From Uranotaenia lowii (Eukaryota; Arthropoda; Insecta; Diptera; Culicidae), in NCBI RefSeq assembly GCF_029784155.1, contig NC_073691.1:87551361-87615360 (forward strand): a stretch of DNA of 64,000 nt. Reading direction: 5' to 3'. Below, in pieces: positions 11,994 through 22,157 of the stretch. Each line of letters begins with the position of its first letter. The first letter of the stretch is position 1. The notes below the pieces were generated by a model that was not told the DNA's origin, made no database searches, and saw nothing but the letters and a program-made list of their open reading frames with translations. The position numbers and the translations under genes are program-made.

Positions 11994-12010
11994 CTCGAAG
12001 GACCAAAAAA
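11994..12010 (-). other. Primer-binding site of the BEL element
   Basis: On the minus strand the internal sequence after the 5' LTR is a few T, then TGGTCCTTCGAGCCGGA. The TGG start complements the CCA end of a tRNA, and the rest fits a T-arm/acceptor 3' strand. The tRNA species was not determined. Boundaries are within a few bases. Confidence 0.75.
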
Positions 12011-12464
12011 TGTTCCGGATCGTCCCAAGCAAAACTTAAAAACTTCAAGTGGACTGTATTTCACTCTTGGGATCGACCGGGGAACACTTCAAACTAGCAC
12101 CAAGTCCACTGGGTGCAATAAAGGCTACCCAAATACCTCACAATTTCACTAGAGGTGGAGTGATATCACACTAGGGATTGATATTTTCTTCCGGAATAAA
12201 CTGAACCGAACCGATTTGGGGAAATCTTAACTTTTATTCCCAAACTTTACTTAAAGTACCGAGCCGACCGGGGGAATTAATTAGACCGATGTTTACTTGG
12301 TGGAGGTTGCTGCGAACTAACTTTATTGACCATAGTAAACAAAATCGAGCACGATCAGCAGCGATCGGTCGTTAGAGAGTGAGTTCTCAGGAGAGAACTC
12401 ACTTCTTGTATATTCGCTAGGGTGGCTCTTACTTTATGGCAACCTTTTATCCCGATCCTAAACA
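12011..12464 (-). repeat. 5' LTR of the BEL/Pao element
   Basis: 454 bp with TG...CA ends. It differs from the other LTR at two bases that I could find. The CATAA target duplication follows directly at 12465. Confidence 0.95.
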
Positions 12465-13142
12465 CATAACTTAAATTTGATTTTAGCAGGTGACATTTCA
12501 TGTCCGTAGCTAACCAAGGCATCATTGTGGTAACATTATTCGGCCCCGTAGCTATGACATTAGCGCGTAGTGTTTTTAGGCCACTGAGCTTGGCGCCGTT
12601 AAGCATAATCATCATGTTATGTTCATGAAAAGAAAATTTAAGTAAAGAATGGTCCATCGACGAACGAAAAACATTTTCAGACAAGTTCATAGAAGTTTCA
12701 ATTTTGGTGAAATGTAATCTTAAGTATTAATGGAATTCACTACACTAACTACAGCTTTAAAAACTAACTGAATTGTAGTAAACATGTGTTGTAGTAGTTA
12801 CAGATTTCTTTTTTTTTTAATTGTACTTACTTGCAGTTAATTTTTGAAATTTGTCATCTTAACTGTTCACACTTTCGAACATCTAGAAACTTTCAACAAC
12901 AGGATCCTTTCCGATTAGGAGCAAAAAGCAATGATGGGTTGAATCGAAAGTTGATGCCTGAATTGAAAGAAAACTATTAAATCGAATCTTCAACTGCAAT
13001 TGATTGTTTTGCTAAATTTACTTGACCGGTGTTTTCATGAAATCTTTAGTTCCAATGTCTACTTAGTTCTTATGTTGCATAACCGGTTAAAACTCTATAA
13101 CGAACATAAACAAAGATAATAATTTTTACATTTTATTTTCAG

Positions 13143-13400
13143 CTCAAATGGCTTCGTGTTAACATTTACGGCGACTGCTCAGAAAACCGAATGCTTTCAG
13201 CATTGGACTTGATCTTCAGTTTGAAATTTCAGGCCGACTGCACTTGGACCGGAGCAAGTCGTAAAGGTCCGAAAATCGCCATAATGCCGAACAAGATGAT
13301 ATTGCACATTTTTCAAGAAGTAGGGAATACTGAAACTGAAACCGTGAACAGTTTCAAAGTTGCAGCGTTTTTTCAAAAAGAAATTAAAGAATGCAACTAA
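13143..13400 (+). CDS. DUF4806-domain protein, exon 2 (C-terminal part)
   Basis: It continues the DUF4806 domain in phase after the TTTTCAG acceptor, with L..ALDLIFS..F.....WTGASRKG.K.AI, the usual second half of the domain. The frame ends at TAA (13398-13400), giving a 361-residue protein with exon 1. At the TTTTTT run near 13370 a second frame opens and runs to 13590. It is Lys/Arg-rich at first (KKKLKNATKRLQ) and ends in an acidic Ser/Asp tail. The first part fits the helix that normally ends this domain, so a one-base insertion in the T-run may have truncated the protein; an assembly error is equally possible. AATAAA at 13723 is a plausible poly(A) signal. Confidence 0.78.
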   Translation, partial: LKWLRVNIYGDCSENRMLSALDLIFSLKFQADCTWTGASRKGPKIAIMPNKMILHIFQEVGNTETETVNSFKVAAFFQKEIKECN

Positions 13401-13599
13401 ACGATTACAAAATTCCGGAAAACGTAGAGGTTCTCGACACGTGCGGGCCAAAAACTCCAGGCCAAAAGGACTAGAAACAGTCACGACGGATGCCAATAAT
13501 ATTCTGGATGATTCGCTGACAGAAAGCAGTATTTCGTGCGGTGGTGGTCATTCCGATGACCAAATTGTTTCTTCCAGTGATGATGCTTGAGGCTTCCGT

Positions 13600-13737
13600 A
13601 TTTTTACTTAATGCATACACTCAATACACTTTGTTTTTGTTATTTTTTTAATAATATTTTTCATCATACTTTTTATTTCTTATGAACTATGAATTAGACA
13701 GCGTATGTAATAATGGAATGAAAATAAAATGTACCTC
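13600..13737. terminator. Convergent 3' ends with poly(A) signals on both strands
   Basis: The plus-strand AATAAA lies at 13723-13728, and the minus-strand AATAAA (plus TTTATT) at about 13672-13677. The DUF4806 and transposase transcripts would therefore overlap at their 3' ends. Confidence 0.55.
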
Positions 13738-15862
13738 TCAGTCAATGGCTACTACTTTACATTTTATGTCGTTACAGTCAAGGAACAAATTATCGTCTGA
13801 AAGATCGAATATGTTTAAAACCGATGATTGATGGGGGTAGTCGAAATGTTCTTTTTTTGCTTTTAAAATTCGCCCTTGAATTGAAATATTGTTATCTTGT
13901 TTCAGGGTGATGAACTTTACTATTTGATTTTTTTTACTAAGAAACCAGTTGTTAGGAAACTTGTTGTTCAACAAGAATCCTGACCTAACAAAGACTCCGC
14001 CTGATGCTGTTTTGTATGGATATGATTTGGATGGTTTATCTTGGAATACGTAATGTGAATGTACCTCTGACATGCGATTAACGGTTTTTTCAAGGCATTT
14101 CCACCCACTTCTTACTAAGTGTTTTATGTTCTGAAGCTCGTTTTCAAAAGGATAAGCTGAAATTGTGTTGATATTACCAAATTTTTCCGCTTCGTCTACG
14201 ATATGTAGCAAGTTATGTATGTTACTTGTAAGGTACCTTTGGCCATAAAGAGTCTCGAATTTTTCCACAAATGTTTTTAACATTTCCCTTGCAACATGCC
14301 AATTATTTCTATAATGATCAGAGGAAAGCATTGTAATTGAACAAAAAAAACAATAAAAAATGAGAAAAGTTTTCTTCTGGAAATTTACTACCATAATGTA
14401 AAAAGGTGCTGAATTCTGAGGCTTTCCAATGGCTAATATGGTCTAGTCCCCGGTACTTTCGATGGATTTCATATGGTAATTTTATGTTTTTTAGTTTTTG
14501 ACTGATTTCTTCGATCTGTTGTATGGAAACCTAATGTTCCATCACGCCAACCTAACAATAAACGTTTCATCACCCCTAAATCAATTAAATGGAGTCTTTC
14601 ACCCACCACTATATCTTCAACTGTATCGAGCTGTTTGATAAGAATAAGTGGAGTTTGGTGCTTTTGGTAGCTTTTGTTTCGGAACTCAGCATCAGTTCGT
14701 TTTCGATTTGTTTTTGAAGAGCATACAACCATTCTTGATTCGTGGCAGTATTCTCCTTCGCATGTGCATTTCAAGCATCCATTTTTGGAATTGAAATTCG
14801 CAACTCCTGTGAATGAAATAAAAAAAAATGTTGAACATTATTTTGTCAATAAGAATAGCTGCTTAAATCGTGAAAATTCAAAGAAAAATTTCTCGTCATA
14901 TACTGTAATTTACTACTACTAGTCATTGCATGTCAAATTATAAAGTTAACTAACCTTTGATGAAAGATCGTGCTGGAGAATCACAAATAAAACATCTTAG
15001 GGTTATTCTGATGTCATACCCATTGATTGAGAAACCGTTCTCGGCAATATCATTCATTTCCTCTGCAAAAGGCCTAAGGTAGCTGTCGAGATCCAAGGGT
15101 TTAGTGTTCCCACAATAGATTCCAATAGGCATTGGGTTTATTTCAGGCATTTCAAAAATACTAATCAAAATTGGCCACAACTGCAACTTGCTGCTTTTAT
15201 ATATTGGAAGCTCGTCGATATTTACATTGACTGAAATGCAGAGAGGCCTTTCAAGATTCCTGGAATTATAGTTCAAAATGAGATTATATTTTTTTTACCA
15301 ATTTAAAACTTACCGGAAGTATTGTTTGAAACAAGGTTTTATCCCTTTGTACCAGAACTGTCCACCGGGTATAGCTATTATGTTGGAGGTTTCAACCCTC
15401 GAAGTGTGTAACAATGTTCGTGCAGAACGTGGTAATCGTCTTGCATTTGTTTTCCGTCGAATGATATCTAATATTAAGTTGATTGCTACATGAGATTGTT
15501 TAGTTTGAAAAGCCCAGTATCGAAGGCATTCTTCAACGGTCATTTTTTCAATTAAGTCCTCTTCCATTTCACCTATTTTAATTTCACCTTCTTGGCCATC
15601 ATCTTCTCTAAACGAAACAACCGATTCTGGATTACAAGTTTGATGATAGATGTCAATTGGATTTAAAATATCATCCGGTGAAAGTGAACGGTTGGAAGCT
15701 GCAAAATTAAAATGAAATGTTATGTTTTTTTAATAATTTAAAGCTTGTTAATTTTACTACCTGAAACGTAAATTTCACCTGTAACTTCCGTCCATTTTGT
15801 TCTAGCCTTCTGCGGCGATAATAAAACAAACCACTTTTTCTAATTTTCTTTGAAAAATCCAT
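13738..15862 (-). pseudogene. CACTA/Tnp2-like transposase, multi-exon, frameshifted
   Basis: The minus-strand exons run from an ATG at 15862. They are about 15862-15761 (basic, FYYRRRRLEQ), 15698-15314, 15259-14955, 14806 to about 14415, and about 14340-13738. Introns 15260-15313 and 14807-14954 have GTAAGT/GTTAGT donors and join in phase. Family-typical blocks in order: NIDELPIYKSSKLQLWPIL (exon 3), PIGIYCGNTKP, RCFICDSPARSFIKG, a Cys-rich KCTCEGEYC (exon 4), LIDLGVMKRLLLGW, LPYEIHRKYRGLDHISHWKA, and ETLYGQRYLTSNIHNLLHI with ISAYPFEN (last exon). The frame changes between the GWRDGT and EIHRKYR blocks (about 14525-14545), and exon 1 does not join exon 2 in phase, so this copy is probably inactive. 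It would have cut and moved the 3608-16505 element. I did not identify the catalytic triad. Confidence 0.75.
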
Positions 15863-15899
15863 TTTTACCAGAAACACGGTCGATCGAATTTACTTTCGG

Positions 15900-16375
15900 T
15901 ATAGTTTTGTTTATGTCTCAAAAAAGATGATTAAGGACCCTCTAAGGAACACACTTTTAGAAATCACATAAAACAATCTCAAAATACCTTCGTGTGATTT
16001 GTTCATGTCTCAACAAAGTAGAATTACGGACCCTCTTGGGAACACACGTTCAGAAGTCACGTAAAATGATCTTGAATATCCTTGGTGTGACTTGTTAATG
16101 TCTCAAAAAAGTAAATTACGGATCCTTTAGAAAACACACTTTTAGAAGTCATATAAAACGATCTCAAAATACCTTCGTGTGACTTGTTCATGTCTCAACA
16201 AAGTAGAATTACGGACCCTCTTGGGAACACACGTTCAGAAGTCACGTTCAGCGATCTTAACATCCTTAATGTGACTTGTTTATGTCTCAAAAAGGTAGAA
16301 TTACGGACCTTCTTGTGAACACCCTTTATGAAATCTCATAAAACGTTCTTAAATATCCTTTTTGTAACTTTTATG
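15900..16375. repeat. Right subterminal tandem repeat, about 93-bp unit, five copies
   Basis: The ATGTCTCAA(A/C)AAAG word recurs at about 15911, 16004, 16098, 16190 and 16282. Each is followed by ATTACGGACCCTCTT and an ACACACTTTTAGAAGTCA-like segment. The second and fourth units resemble each other more than their neighbours, hinting at a two-unit higher-order repeat. The array lies just inside the right end of the 3608-16505 transposon. Confidence 0.8.
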
Positions 16376-16505
16376 TTCGCAAATAAGTAATTAAAGTCCA
16401 TTTAAGGGAATAAGTTAGTTCTTTTCTCTCAGAAACCTTTGTTCAGCTAAAATGGAACTATGAAAGCATTCATTTAAGTAAAAACAAGACTTTTGGTTGC
16501 TTGGG

Positions 16506-17155
16506 AATCTTTAGAGTATAAAACGAACTTAATAATGCCATATTTTCAAAGCAATAGTAAACTATTCATTTTTCAGAAAAGTTTATCAAAATGTTTTTTA
16601 TGGGTTTCATTGATCCCTAGAGTCCAAAAAGATCCATTTTTCTTCTGAAAGGATCGTGTTCATTGGTTACTAATATTTGTCTACTAACTATTTTTCATGC
16701 AGTAGTTATCTGTTAAAAAGGACTTGAAATTCTGTATTTTTCTTAAAACTAGAAAATTGCGCCTTAGTGTATGCAGGGAATATTGAGTTGTAGACAAACC
16801 TTTAGAAAACACTTTGTCTGATACTTACAAACTGTGAAATGAGAACTATTTTGTGCAAAAATTAGATTTCATCATTGTTTTTTGCTAGATTTTTGCCTAG
16901 GATCAGAGCACTCTGAATTAAGGATCAAGTCTCCTTGAGTAAAGAATATCTAATATTACCAATTTTTTTTAGTCTCAAGAAAATGCTTCTAGCTCCTCAA
17001 CGGGTTCATGTATCGATATCTTTTAGAGCATATAAACTTGAAATTAGACGCTGTCAGAAAATGCACAAGACGGCGAGTTGCTATTTTTTTTCTTAAATTA
17101 TATCATGAATATAAGAAAAAGGGATCATGTATTCCCGTACTCCCCTCCACATAAT
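16506..17155 (+). repeat. Family 3 element, right part
   Basis: It continues the family 3 sequence broken at 3607: GCCATATTTTC-AAGCAATA, GATCCCTAGAGTCCAAAAAG, and near the end ACGGCGAGTTGC, closing with a GGGATCATGTATTCCCGTAC-like terminus. The order of blocks is the same as at 44400-45085. Confidence 0.75.
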
Positions 17156-17713
17156 TTCAATCGAGAGGATTGTATTTGATAATTTGATTTTCCTTTTTTT
17201 AGAACCTCTAAACAGTCACCGACTGTGAAAAATTCTGAGAAGCTTAGTTTTATAATAACAAAAAACTTTTGTGCTACGAAAAACTATAAATAGTTAGGTG
17301 AGACAGGTTTTGGTGAGTGAGGTTTTTGACAACTTTGGAAATAAATTACACAAGGAATTAGAATTAAGCATGCACTTTCAGTACTTTTTCAGTTGTTGAT
17401 TTTACACACTTCAATCATTCTTTCCTAAAGTTTGAAACATATTTGAATTGAGGTTTAGCTATATTTGAATTTAATTTTTGCTCAAACTGTACCTCAAAGA
17501 ACTGAGATTTTTCAATTTATATGAAAGGAAAATAATTATCAATTTGGTCCAAGGATTATCTACTAAGGCTACCAAAAAATTTGTGTGCACTTTTGCTCAG
17601 CCAATGGATTCTTAGGATTTAGGTCCAGCGTTGTACATTTGGTCTGAAAGTTTCAAAAATCTGCAAAATTAGTTGAATGATGAGATTTTCCGGAACAACA
17701 AAAATAATAATAC
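17156..17713. other. Intergenic DNA, nothing recognised
   Basis: AT-rich, with no open frame of interest and no terminal repeats identified. Confidence 0.45.
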
Positions 17714-18371
17714 TAAAGTCTGTTTCACATAGAATCTGGTCGCATCTTTTCATTTACTGCAGCGCCCCTAGTTGTCACATCGCGAATCTTTTGACAGTGT
17801 TTTGATCCGGATGGTTTGTTACTTAGTGGTGAAAATTTCATCAAGATTGAAGCAGTCAGTCAAAAGTTATCGACGATGGAACGCGAATGGCGAGAAAAAA
17901 TTCTGCACACTCACGTAGAGAAACCGACGTGGTCAGGGGTATAGATCGCGAAATTCCTGAAATATCCAAAATCGACTGTAAATTCAGCGCTGCAACGTTA
18001 CCGGGAGACCCTTACGGTGGATCGAGCGAAACAAACCAGGCGTAAAAGTGGAACATATGACCGGAAGCTGCGAGCAAAGGTAATTCGATCGGTTCACAAT
18101 AATCCTGGAATCTCTTTGCGTGATTTGGCGAAAAAGTTCAAGACGAACCACAGTACAGCTCGACGAATTCGTTTGCGAGGAGGCTTGCGGTCGTATCATG
18201 CAAGCAAACACCCCAACAGGACGCTGAAACAAAAGCTGGTTGCCAAAACCAGGGCAAGGAAGTTGTACGAGAAAGTGTTGACCAAGTACAACGGATGCAT
18301 TTTGATGGACGACGAAACTTACGTTAAAATGGATTTTGGACAAATACCCGGTAACAAATTTTACCTTGCGA
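17714..18371 (+). pseudogene. ITmD37E-like mariner transposase, N-terminal part of a split element
   Basis: The element starts TAAAGTCTG-TTCACATAGAATCTGGTCG at 17714; the inverted partner ends at 30943. The coding part begins at an ATG near 17878 (MEREWREKIL), meets a stop within about 22 codons, then reopens and reads to 18385. It carries helix-turn-helix-like segments (VIRSVHNNPGISLRDLAKKF) and the first catalytic-site motif ILMDDETYVKMDFGQ, the block holding the first Asp of the DDE/D triad. Homology to the sister copy at 50371 stops near 18366, where foreign DNA begins. It resembles mosquito ITmD37E mariners. Inactive through an early stop and the split. Confidence 0.82.
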
Positions 18372-19085
18372 AGCTTAAAGACTGATAAGAACCCCCTCCC
18401 GGGTTCTTATGTGCGGTCGACCTCATCCCAAGTTTCATGGTGCGCAATCTGGCTTGGGAGGGGTTTTTCCCGTGTCTGAGCCACTTAACCGTGAAGCTCA
18501 GAAGTCCCTCTTGTTGCCGCACCGGGGACCGGGCCCCGCTCGCTAGGTGATAGAAATCTAGGGAGCACGAAACGGCTTATGCCGGGATCACCCTTAATCT
18601 CCAGGTTAGGGGTGGTGTTAGTGTTCTGTGGTAGGGCCTATCCCTCCTACAGTCCGCCCTACTTTAGGGAATTACCCCTCGCACTGGACCATGGCTACCC
18701 TTTCCCATATACGAAAGGGGCCCAGAGTCCGAGACTAGGGGTTTGTTTACCAGTGACGGTAGTGTGTACGTTTGTTTTGTTATATGTTATGTGTGTTGTG
18801 CCTGGTGGTTTCCTGCGAAACCATTAGAAGTTAGAACCGCTTTACATCGCCTGTTGAATGACGGACAGGTGGCCAAAACCAGCGGGTGCACGTCCTAGCT
18901 GGGCTAAGTTCACTGACTGAGAAGGCGAGACTATAGTAGTCATCTCCGGCTTCTCGGCTATAGGTGATAAAAGCCAAGAGACTGTAACGGCCATAATGAC
19001 CCAGTCCCTCCTATCAAACCTCCAAGGAGCTTTCCGGTGCGAACGTGTTATTTGGAAAAATTCAGGATTATATTGGCGCAAGTAA
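18372..19085. other. GC-richer block of unknown class, possibly the 5' region of a non-LTR element
   Basis: This 0.7 kb is clearly richer in G and C than its surroundings (for example CCGGGGACCGGGCCCCGCTC near 18525). It starts with a short palindrome, AACCCCCTCCCGGGTTCTT. No reverse transcriptase was found. It abuts the break in the mariner on the left and repeat R on the right. The non-LTR leader idea rests only on composition and is weak. Confidence 0.35.
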
Positions 19086-19503
19086 CCTATCAAAATTATT
19101 ACTTATCAAGATATGAGTGCTTCGAGAAAATATTCTAGCGGAATGTTAATGATCCACATTATTTGCTAAAACCGTGCCCCATTTTTGGTTTCCCAAAATT
19201 TGGATTCAATTTCATGGATCTGATGAGCGAAACTCATAAACGTACGGTTTGGGCCGTTGACTTCGATGTCCGTGTTTCAGAAAAAGTTGTAGTATATCAA
19301 AATAAGATATAATCATTTTATTTTAGGACAATCCGAAAAAAAAAATCTTGATCATTGAAAATGAGCTCAACCCCATTCAAGTCTGTCAATCAGAATAAGA
19401 TATAATTCAGATTGGAGAAACTTAAAATCGAAAATTTGTAGTACTTAATTATAACTGAATCAAATGTAAATACGCTTGAGTTATTATTTTGATATGCTCT
19501 CCT
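19086..19503 (+). repeat. Repeat R, copy 1 (left of the virus-like region)
   Basis: Its segments recur elsewhere in the window. GTTTGGGCCGTTGACTTCGA (about 19250) recurs at 29610. The block with ATATAATCATTTTATTTTAG (19300-19456) recurs at 22866-23018. The end, CTTAATTATAACTGAATCA...ATATGCTCTCCTGATCGGG, recurs at 30405-30487. The class is unknown and the left edge is approximate. Confidence 0.65.
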
Positions 19504-19555
19504 GATCGGGCCTCCCTTTGACGGCTTCCCCAACTTCCCGCTGCAGGGCGGGAGT

Positions 19556-20011
19556 TTGGATTTGTTGAACGTTCCGACGCCACCGGGCCACTCAACAATG
19601 CTGGATCAAGAAGGGACGCCTTTGTTCCCCGAAATGGATACAGCTTCACATCTGGGATTACGTTCACGTGAAGTCCCAAAATCTAACGAATCGGCTGTTC
19701 GAGGTAAGTCTCGAGCAACTAGGGCTGGTGAGGAACCTGCGGTAGTTGCTGATGGTCTTCAACTGGCTCTGGCCCATTTGGGATTGGATCCGGACGCCCA
19801 GCAAGCTTCTACTTCCGGTGCTCAGCCACCAGTAGGCGGACAAGAGTTGGGGACTGTTAATAGCCCAACCTCCACTGAAGCGGAATCTCAAGTGGGTGGG
19901 AACATTCAACTGGTAGTTGAAGAAGACGGCATAAGGATTAGTCGTCGGGTCCCTCCCGCTTTGAGACCTTATCAGGGAGAGGCTACTGCAGCTCCAATTA
20001 TTGCTGCTTAA
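19556..20011 (+). CDS. Small virus-like ORF, 151 codons, unknown function
   Basis: Intact frame ending at TAA 20009-20011, with an Ala/Gly/Pro/Glu-rich, low-complexity composition and no recognisable domain, signal peptide or membrane segment. The first residues (MDLLNVPTPPG) may not be the true start. Such acidic, disordered proteins often serve as polymerase cofactors in negative-strand RNA viruses, but here that is only a comparison. The next frame starts 12 bases downstream. Confidence 0.45.
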   Translation: MDLLNVPTPPGHSTMLDQEGTPLFPEMDTASHLGLRSREVPKSNESAVRGKSRATRAGEEPAVVADGLQLALAHLGLDPDAQQASTSGAQPPVGGQELGTVNSPTSTEAESQVGGNIQLVVEEDGIRISRRVPPALRPYQGEATAAPIIAA

Positions 20012-20023
20012 CTTGGGAATAGA

Positions 20024-20746
20024 ATGTCGATTTTTTGGAAGAAGGTCAAGATCGGGGACCATAGTGTCCATCCGAGAGACGTAACTCCGATAGGAATAAC
20101 GGATGAGGTGGTGAACCGCCAGGATATACTTCAAGGTGTATACCAGGCCCTACTCGTCGACCCGGAACGCATTGTGTTGCGGCCTCATGGAATAAGGATC
20201 CGCAATTTGACTCAGTTACCCATTACTGATCGTGACCCACTTAGGGCGTACCATCAGGTTGAGTTTAGGAAGATGATTGAGCAACCAACCACGCGCGAGA
20301 CGCTAGTCGAGTTTGTTCCACCTATTATGATCGGTTCTGTATCGGAATCCACAAAGAAGGAATTTGTCAGTAATGGACTTATTGACTTTAGGAAGTTCAC
20401 GAACCTCTTCCGGAGTACGATGAACGTGACGGTACCACTTCAAGCAGCTATGGCTCACCTTCTTGGTAGAGATTATGGTTTGTATGACATGTCTGCTATT
20501 TTTACGATAGGTTGGTATCTTTACGATTACGCACTTTGGTGTGAAAGGATTGGAGTTGAACGGGTTCCTGGGAACGTGCTGTTAGACAGTTTTGAGGTAG
20601 TCAACCTCCGTGCCCAGGGAAATGACGATGTTTTGGCGGCACAACGAGCCCTCAACGCTGTTGAGAATGGTCGTATTGCTTTATACCAGTACGAGACTTC
20701 GGCTAGTATGATCAATGTGTGCCTGGCAATCAGTATGGGTGCAGAA
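20024..20746 (+). pseudogene. Virus-like ORF 2 (nucleoprotein-like?), N-terminal part, interrupted by a foldback transposon
   Basis: About 240 codons from an ATG at 20024, intact up to the transposon junction at 20746. It has no low-complexity sequence and mixes hydrophobic helices with charged segments (for example DYGLYDMSAIFTIGWYLYDY), as in globular helical proteins. The nominal stop right after MGAE is contributed by the inserted element. When the insertion and its 8-bp duplicated target are disregarded, the frame continues directly at 22158, so the gene was intact when the transposon landed. The family is not recognised with confidence. Confidence 0.55.
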
Positions 20747-22149
20747 TAGACTGCCTCAAATTTGTATGGGAAATTTAAAACCTGTGAAATGTCATACGCT
20801 GCAGGCTAAAATTGATCCTGGGCCTAGTACGAGATCTCATGCCAAATTTGGGCCAGATCGGACCACGGGAAGGGAACGCTAAACGAGCCTGAAGTTTGTA
20901 TAGGATTTTGAGACATTTTGTTCGAGAGGAACATGAAAACCCAGTTTTTTGTCAATAACTTTTGTCTCTTCCAACCGATTTCTTTCAAAAACGGGTTTTC
21001 TTAAAGCCTAAATTATGAAAAATATTTCATCCGAAGGTTTCATTTCAATTAAAGTTGAGATAAAAAAGTTATTAAGCTTCAAAAATTGGCTAACTTTTTT
21101 AAGGGTTATATTCATCACTGTTTTAATGAGACGACTAAATGTCCGACCAGAACACTCAATGTGAAATACATGCCGTTTCGTCAAATAATGACCGATTTTA
21201 ACCATTGTTGTTACGCTCGATTGCAAATTTTGATGTGTTTCTAGTATTTGAGTTTGGATGATATTCACTTGATTGTTCGGAAATAAGTAAGGGTGGAAAA
21301 ATGCTTGACAATTTAAAAGAAAAATTGAACATATTGACGCCTCATTAACAGTAATGAATACCACCGTAAAAAAGTTAGCCCATTTTTGAAGCCTAACAAC
21401 TTTTTTATCTTAACTCTTATCGAAATGCAGTCTTCGGATGAAATATTTATCATAATTCAGGCTTTTAGAAAAATTGTTTTTGAAAGAAATCCGACAGGAA
21501 CCAAAGTGATTGATGAAAAACTGTTTTTTTTTATTGGCAACAGAAATCGTCCAGTCATGTTCTTAAGCCCCTGTGGTTATGCAATTTTTCTTTCAAATTG
21601 TCAAGCATTTTTCCGCCCTTACTTCTTTGAACAATCAAGTGAATATCATCCAAACTCAAATATTAGAAAAACATAAAAAATTGCAATCGAGCGCAACAAC
21701 AATGGTTAAAATCGGTCATTATTTGACGAAACGGCATGTATTTCACATTGAGTGTTCTGGTCGGACATTTAGTCGCCTCATTAAAACAGTGATGAATATC
21801 ATCCTTCAAAAAGTTAGCCGATTTTTGAAGCTTAATAACTTTTTTATCTCAACTTTAATTGAAATGAAACCATCGGATGAAATATTTTTCATAATTTAGG
21901 CTTTAAGAAAACCTGTTTTTGAAAGAAATCGGTTGAAGGAGACAAAAGTTATTGATGAAAAACTGGTTTTTCATGTTCCTCTCGAACAAAATGTCTCAAA
22001 ATCCCATACAAACTTCAGGCTCGTTGAGCGACCCCTTCCTGTGCTCCGATCTGGCCCAAATTTGGCATGAGATCTTGTACTAGGCCCAGGATCAATTCTA
22101 GCCTGCAGCGTATAACTTTTTCAAAAGTCGGGTCATTTGGGGCAGTCTA
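20747..22149. mobile_element. Large foldback transposon with 8-bp target duplication
   Basis: The ends are TAGACTGCC and GGCAGTCTA, and GTGCAGAA is duplicated at 20739-20746 and 22150-22157. Most of the 1403 bp is inverted-repeat arms of about 620-640 bp. The same about 108-codon frame appears in both arms (minus strand 21008-21364, plus strand 21573-21899), and a third, more diverged partial copy lies at 21380-21570. No transposase. An 8-bp duplication fits hAT- or P-type insertion; the terminal bases do not decide it. Confidence 0.85.
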
Positions 22150-22157
22150 GTGCAGAA

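Larger units (their letters stand above)
5564..12464 (-). mobile_element. BEL/Pao LTR retrotransposon, gag-only (non-autonomous), complete with TSD
   Basis: Two 454-bp LTRs bound a 5993-bp internal region. The 5-bp sequence CATAA is duplicated at 5559-5563 and 12465-12469, as expected for integrase-mediated insertion. Reading on the minus strand: 5' LTR (12011-12464), primer-binding site, a leader of about 970 bp, an intact gag, then about 3.4 kb without coding potential, a polypurine tract and the 3' LTR. Protease, reverse transcriptase, RNase H and integrase are absent, so movement would need proteins from a relative. I see two base differences between the LTRs (near 5600/12047 and 5780/12227), implying a recent insertion. 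It lies antisense within the DUF4806 intron. Confidence 0.93.
5170..13142 (+). other. Intron of the DUF4806 gene, enlarged by a BEL insertion
   Basis: Donor GTAAGT at 5170 and acceptor TTTTATTTTCAG ending at 13142; the flanking exons join in phase 0. The intron is 7973 bp, of which 6906 bp are the BEL element plus one copy of its duplicated target, leaving about 1.07 kb of original intron. Bases 12470-13140 hold no recognised gene. Confidence 0.8.
3608..16505. mobile_element. Two-gene TIR DNA transposon (CACTA/Tnp2-like transposase plus DUF4806 gene), hosting a BEL element
   Basis: The ends are a perfect 17-bp inverted repeat: CCCAAGCAACCAAAAGT at 3608-3624 and its reverse complement at 16489-16505. 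Flanking DNA is a family 3 repeat broken at this point, with AA on both sides as the likely 2-bp target duplication. Inside are a plus-strand DUF4806 gene and a minus-strand transposase-like pseudogene whose 3' ends face each other at about 13.6-13.74 kb. Tandem repeats lie near each end (34-bp units on the left, 93-bp units on the right), as is common for transposase-binding subterminal DNA. Without the nested BEL element and its duplicated target the length would be about 6.0 kb. The terminal sequence is not a classical CACTA/CACTG end, so the superfamily is uncertain. That the DUF4806 gene belongs to the transposon rather than being trapped is an inference from its position between the TIRs. 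Confidence 0.8.

Noticed and set aside
18579..18827. 82-codon plus-strand frame in the GC-rich block
   Set aside because: Composition-driven; no similarity recognised.
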